Positions 59,945 to 64,000 of a stretch of DNA of 64,000 nt are shown piece after piece. Under the pieces are notes generated by a model that saw nothing but the letters and a program-made list of their open reading frames with translations, was not told the DNA's origin and searched no databases. The translations under genes were made by a program, and so were the position numbers. The DNA lies in NCBI RefSeq assembly GCF_019649055.1, contig NW_026570282.1, forward strand, positions 620,001-684,000. Reading direction: 5' to 3'. Source of the stretch: Paramacrobiotus metropolitanus. Lineage: Eukaryota > Tardigrada > Eutardigrada > Parachela > Macrobiotidae. Within the stretch, counting starts at the first letter, position 1; every line of letters starts with the position of its first letter.

Positions 59945-61802
59945 ATGGCATCGTTGGGTGCAAACATTACGATTCCGGACCAAGTGGTACTCGTTGGAGG
60001 AACTGGTCGACACCTTAGCGAGCGGTAAGTCACTTTACAATATGCGTTCGCAAGGAAGCGGGGAACCATGGTCTGGAAATCAGGATATGGCTGTTGTTTC
60101 GTACACCTTGTGGCTTGTGGAGTACTTTCCACTTGGGAGTATCTCCGTGCTTATAAGTACCTCGTAAGAGCTGAAATTTCCGACGATACCTCTCTGAAAC
60201 TATGGAATGGGATATTTTCGGGAACTGCTTTGGGAAATGGATACCATTTCACTGATTTCAGCTTCGAATGGGCATAACTGAAATTCCCAGATAGCAGTTG
60301 CTTCGAATTTGGCTGAGATTCCCTTGATTACTACAGATGCTTTGGCGATAGACTGCGACTAACGGAATACCATTTCAGATCTTTTCACGAAACAAAGACT
60401 AAATAATGCAGCCAAAATTAGCAGTTTTTGCTAGGCTGCTAGCGACATTTTCTTGGTCTTCAGTTCAATACATGCAAGAAACCATTATTAGCTGCTCTGC
60501 CATTTTTTCGATTTCATGTATTAAAGATGTTAGGGATTACTGGTGGGCTAAATCAAAACACGAGAAGTGGAAGATTTTGTAATAATTTTTGGCTGATTGT
60601 AAAATATGGTGTTGGGGTATGTTAAATATTTGCATTTATTTCTTTCAGATTCGCCATCATTTCCGAGAATTTGGATCGGTTTGGACCTGGACACGTGAGC
60701 AATGGCTACAACAACAGTCCCCCGAAAAACATCCAGGAGCGACTGGGACCGCGGCGGTTCACGGGCAACGATTACAATCTCCAGAACGATTCTCTGTATT
60801 CGATGCAACCCAGCCGTCCGCATGTCCTGAAGAGACTGGGCCAGCCAGCTAACAACTACAATAATTGGGGCGGACAGAATTATACTTCGGCCAGTCAGAA
60901 CGATATGGTCAACGGATCGGCGTACAATAACGAGCGCTCCAGCTACAACACGTATAATCCTGGTCAGGTTGGACGGGGCCGTGGCAGGCGTCGGTGGTTT
61001 GGCTATGGTGGTTATCGTAAGTGAACAATGGAAGGGTCCTTTAAGACGGTCCTCTATCCCTAAATTTTATGACAAATGCCGTAGTTTTTGATGTCGCAAA
61101 AAAAAGTTTGGATTAAGATTTTGTTTTGTGGAGAATAATATACGATTTATTGCTCATTTTGCAGGAGGTGGTTACAATCGCTATTATGCGCCCTACAGCT
61201 ATTACAATAGCTATTCTTCTCCATATTCGTATTACGGATCATACTCCAAGCCGCGCTTTGGAAATTACACCAAGTATTACGGCTCGTCCTACACATCATT
61301 CCGCAAGGGGTACGGTTATGGTTACAGGGGCAACTAGTACGTTCCATCTGTCCTGTGTCTGGCGCAATCCCAGAGCTAATCGCATTTTCGGTGTTGACGT
61401 CATGTATTGTCCTTTACAGCAACAATGGTTATGGTGGATCGCGTTACAACCGCGGCCGACGGGGTAGAAATGCCGCGCGAAATGCTGGTCGACCCCAGAT
61501 GACCCAAGAGGATCTCGATCGTGAGGTGAGGAATCGGATACTGTTCAGAAATCAAATCAGTGCTTCGTGGCAACACATGCTAATAGAACCGTGAAGTAAT
61601 TGCGTCGCATTATATTAAGTTCACTCTCCTCTTGTGCTGATTTTTTGTCAAAACTAAGTACTGGGGTGCTTGAAAAATGAATTGGGGGCTTTTTTGGCGC
61701 CTAGTTTGTGCTTTTACCAATGAATGGTTTTTATAGCTGGATGAATATCGGTCGGGCAACGTGGCAAAAGAAGAGCGCAGCAGCGACGTGAACATGTCAT
61801 GA
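59945..61802 (+). CDS. CHTOP: chromatin target of PRMT1 (CHTOP), TREX component
   Basis: CHTOP binds nuclear mRNA, is methylated by PRMT1 and helps load NXF1 for export. Five in-phase exons: 59945-60024, 60649-61016, 61165-61336, 61420-61525, 61737-61802; 263 residues. Order: HLSERFAIISENLDRFG matches the N-terminal LNERF block, KNIQERLGPRRF and HVLKRLGQP match the two RLG helices, a Tyr/Gly/Asn/Arg-rich centre follows (GRGRGRRRWFGYGGYRGGY), and the end MTQEDLDREL-DEYRSG is the UAP56-binding LDxxLDxY motif. The classical RGG region is largely replaced by Tyr/Ser/Gly repeats (YYAPYSYYNSYSS), with fewer Arg for PRMT1. If the last intron is retained the protein loses LDEYRS and ends IEP instead. 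Confidence 0.85.
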
Positions 61803-62163
61803 TCTGGATTTTGTGTATCAAGAAATTCTAGTACAGCACGCCTTTTTTTATTATTTCGTATTGTTCAAATTGGTACGCCAAGTACATTTTGCGATGGATT
61901 TGTGGATTTAAAACCTTTGTAACCATGTAATATTATTGTTGATCGACGATCATGATCGTCTTCTTTTTTTCGTTTTGTCGCACACAATTATTCTGAAAAA
62001 TCAGTAATTACACTGGTCCGAAGTGGACAAATGCGGAAAAGCAAATTTGTTATGCCACCATCGAAATTATGTGTGCAATAATTGTGGGCTAAAAATGAAG
62101 TCGCATTAAAATGGGAACTCTTCCATATCACAAAATGTTTCATTACATTAGAATCAGTAGATA
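61803..62163. other. 3' UTR / convergent intergenic
   Basis: Short spacer between CHTOP (+) and the lipid phosphatase (−). Nothing else seen. Confidence 0.4.
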
Positions 62164-63460
62164 TTAAATGAACAGATACTCGTGAACCGGCCATAAAAGC
62201 CATAAACATGTGTCCAGCTTCAGCCATAAAAACGTTTCGAATAAGGCAGCAATTACGATTCCCAGAAGGGCTCCAGCAAATACGTCGCTCACATAATGTC
62301 GTCCCAGGACTGCCCGCGAAACACAAACGCTCAACGCCCAAAACGTTATTAAACACTGCAAAACAGTAAGCAAAACCGCATGATTGACTTCTCCAAGACA
62401 TTTTACAAAGAACATTTGAGCGAATGGAAGGCGCAGACATTTTTTATCATACTTTGTCTACGGGGTCATAAATCCACCGACTGCAGAAAAGAACAGCAAC
62501 CATTACGGATCGGCTGGCATGACCAGAAGGAAAGGAAAACTGGTCAGGGCTGATTTTTGCATGGGATAGTTGCGTGGCATAATTAGGACGTCCACGCCGA
62601 AAAACAGCTTTTGTGGTTGCAACCACGAGAATATCAACGATAAGAGCTGCAAAAGAAAAAGGTACAATAGTACGAGTACAAACGCACTCACAACATAAAA
62701 ACAGGAAATCAGTATGATTTGGGCATTTACAAAACAAGTACACGGTTTTACGAATAAAATAAACCATTTTCGTATGTATTCCTTTCTGACAAAATTTTGC
62801 AGCATTGTTAGCGAAAAACATTTTTGGAACGGTAAACAATCAAACGCTACTTTCGTAAAAATAACACTGGAAATCAAAACGTATACGTACTTGAAACTCT
62901 TTCAAAAAAATATATGAAAAAAATCTACTAGACAACCATAGAATTACTTATTTTGAATACGAGTACCGAACAAAATTATGTCAAAGCAAAGATCCTCAAA
63001 TCATTAAAAACAACCGATGAAACCTGCAATTAATAACTAAAACTGGGAAATGTTACACAAAAATTGTGACCTCACAGCGCCAAAACAAACAGGAACGATT
63101 CACATTACGGCAAATTTAATATTTCAAGACAAAATTATTCGTACGAAAAAATACGATAGCAACTCACGGTCAGTAACGGTATGCATAGTGCATACAACTT
63201 ACTTTGATACAACAACAAATGGATACCAACACATGGATATTATATTGTTTATTTATTGCTGGAGTATTACAAAAGAAAAAATTATGTTTTAGATGGGCAA
63301 GTACTTTCAACTGACCATAAAACAAATTCGTCCAAAATTGCACGGATTCTGCAGGAATGGCCGTCGTGACTTTGATGGCTGCGATAAGAAACCAAGGCAC
63401 ACCGTGTCCTGACAGTGACAAAAACACAACACACTGTACTTCTATACTATAAGAATTCAT
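62164..63460 (-). CDS. PAP2-family lipid phosphatase, PLPP6-like
   Basis: Membrane phosphatase; PLPP6 hydrolyses polyisoprenyl diphosphates such as presqualene or farnesyl diphosphate. Minus-strand exons 63316-63460 (ATG at 63460), 62453-62646 and 62164-62355, in phase; 176 residues. All three PAP2 signature motifs are present: C1 KAVFRRGRP, C2 FSFPSGHASR, and C3 SRAVLGRHYVSD, with the catalytic His residues of C2 and C3. The N-terminal SLSGHGVPWFLI and the single-cluster layout resemble PLPP6/PLPP7 more than the PLPP1-3 group. PLPP6 is usually near 290 residues, so one or more upstream exons probably lie beyond 63460 and the start given is provisional. Confidence 0.8.
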
Positions 63461-64000
63461 TTATGGCGAGTTATCGAACGTTAACCGTACGATACGGCAG
63501 CAACCCATGAGTAATCACGAATGATGCATAGAAAAAACATCCGAAGCAACCGTTGCAGCTGCGATATTTGAGCGCCCTGACTTACGGTAAATTAAACTTA
63601 TCATGCGGTACGCGGAGCACTGTATAAGGAACGCGAAACAAAAATTAGAAAATTTTACTAATTAATTAATTTGAATGCCAGGTGAACAACGTGTTGCACT
63701 TTACTATGCAATATCACAATAGCCAGAATATCCACATGACATATTCATGCAAATTAGCACTGAAATTAATCAATTTGTCTAATTAGATTGATTTCAGACT
63801 TAATTGTTGGCCAAAAAAAGAAGTCGCTCTGCTGAGGCTCCAATTAATTAATGAAGATTCATAATAATGGCAGAGGTTATTTTTAATAATAATTCTGATA
63901 TTCCATAGATGAACTGCGTACGCGGCCTAAAACAACTGCAGACTGCATGGATAAGTCAACGATGCCGAATCGTAAATCTAGTCGAGACTAGATTTACGAT
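63461..64000. other. upstream flank of the lipid phosphatase
   Basis: AT-rich, with runs of TTAATTAATT. May contain the missing first exon of the phosphatase gene, but I could not fix one. Ends in a palindrome listed separately. Confidence 0.35.
63969..64000. repeat. perfect inverted repeat at the window edge
   Basis: ATCGTAAATCTAGTC (63969-63983), a two-base spacer, and its exact reverse complement GACTAGATTTACGAT (63986-64000). Fifteen-base arms with almost no loop are rare by chance; the window ends at the last base of the second arm, so the true extent is unknown. Confidence 0.85.

Noticed and set aside
1-64000. tRNA genes, rRNA, CRISPR arrays, transposase or reverse transcriptase genes
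   Set aside because: I looked for T-loop motifs (one GTTCGAACCC at about 33958 lacks a cloverleaf), regular spaced repeats and polymerase or integrase motifs and saw none.

Overview
This is a eukaryotic, animal nuclear window. Almost every gene is split by short GT-AG introns (about 50-300 bases, a few near 1 kb), base composition is moderately AT-rich, and the families are animal ones: a SoxB-type HMG factor, a hemopexin-type matrix metalloproteinase, SLC46 transporters, n-synaptobrevin, CHTOP, a DBS/MCF2L-type Sec14-spectrin protein, a transmembrane tyrosine kinase and a Ly6 protein. Compact genes suggest a small-genome invertebrate. A tardigrade or another small ecdysozoan is my guess; no sequence here proves it. 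The gene models were assembled by hand from splice sites, reading phase and family resemblance, so exon ends are the least certain part.

Layout. 1-3.2 kb: the 3' end of NAD(P)H-hydrate dehydratase (+), convergent with an HMGXB4-like HMG-box protein (-). 4.0-10.8 kb: two tandem multi-exon paralogues (+) of a secreted or membrane-anchored helical family that I do not recognise. 11.0-16.0 kb: two tandem SLC46-type transporters (-). 17.9-18.5 kb: a tiny secreted Pro/Ala-rich peptide gene (+). 18.8-21.0 kb: a CFAP161-like protein and a small 88-residue protein (-). 22.0-22.7 kb: an intronless secreted Thr/Ser then His/Lys/Pro-rich protein (-). 23.7-26.8 kb: a transmembrane tyrosine kinase with almost no ectodomain (-). 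28.7-29.2 kb: an uncertain ORF and, upstream of it, a palindrome cluster. 30.1-31.8 kb: SoxB-like (+). 32.1-35.7 kb: two secreted-protein genes (-). 38.5-42.5 kb: a DBS/MCF2L-type Sec14-spectrin protein without its GEF domain (+). 43.2-43.6 kb: synaptobrevin (-). 44.5-46.4 kb: a tentative Cys-containing gene made only of short exons (-). 47.0-49.7 kb: a BTB-BACK protein (+). 49.8-50.7 kb: a GPI-anchored Ly6 protein (-). 51.4-55.9 kb: a matrix metalloproteinase that has lost zinc ligands (-). 57.9-58.8 kb: MTERF4-like (+). 59.9-61.8 kb: CHTOP (+). 62.2-63.5 kb: a PLPP6-type lipid phosphatase (-).

There is no sign of one cooperating cluster; this is an ordinary stretch of mixed housekeeping and signalling genes. 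Links that do exist are two tandem duplications (the unknown family and the SLC46 pair) and the closely spaced CFAP161-like gene and its small neighbour. The most interesting points are the undescribed tandem family, the apparently inactive metalloproteinase, the ectodomain-poor kinase and the GEF-less DBS homologue.
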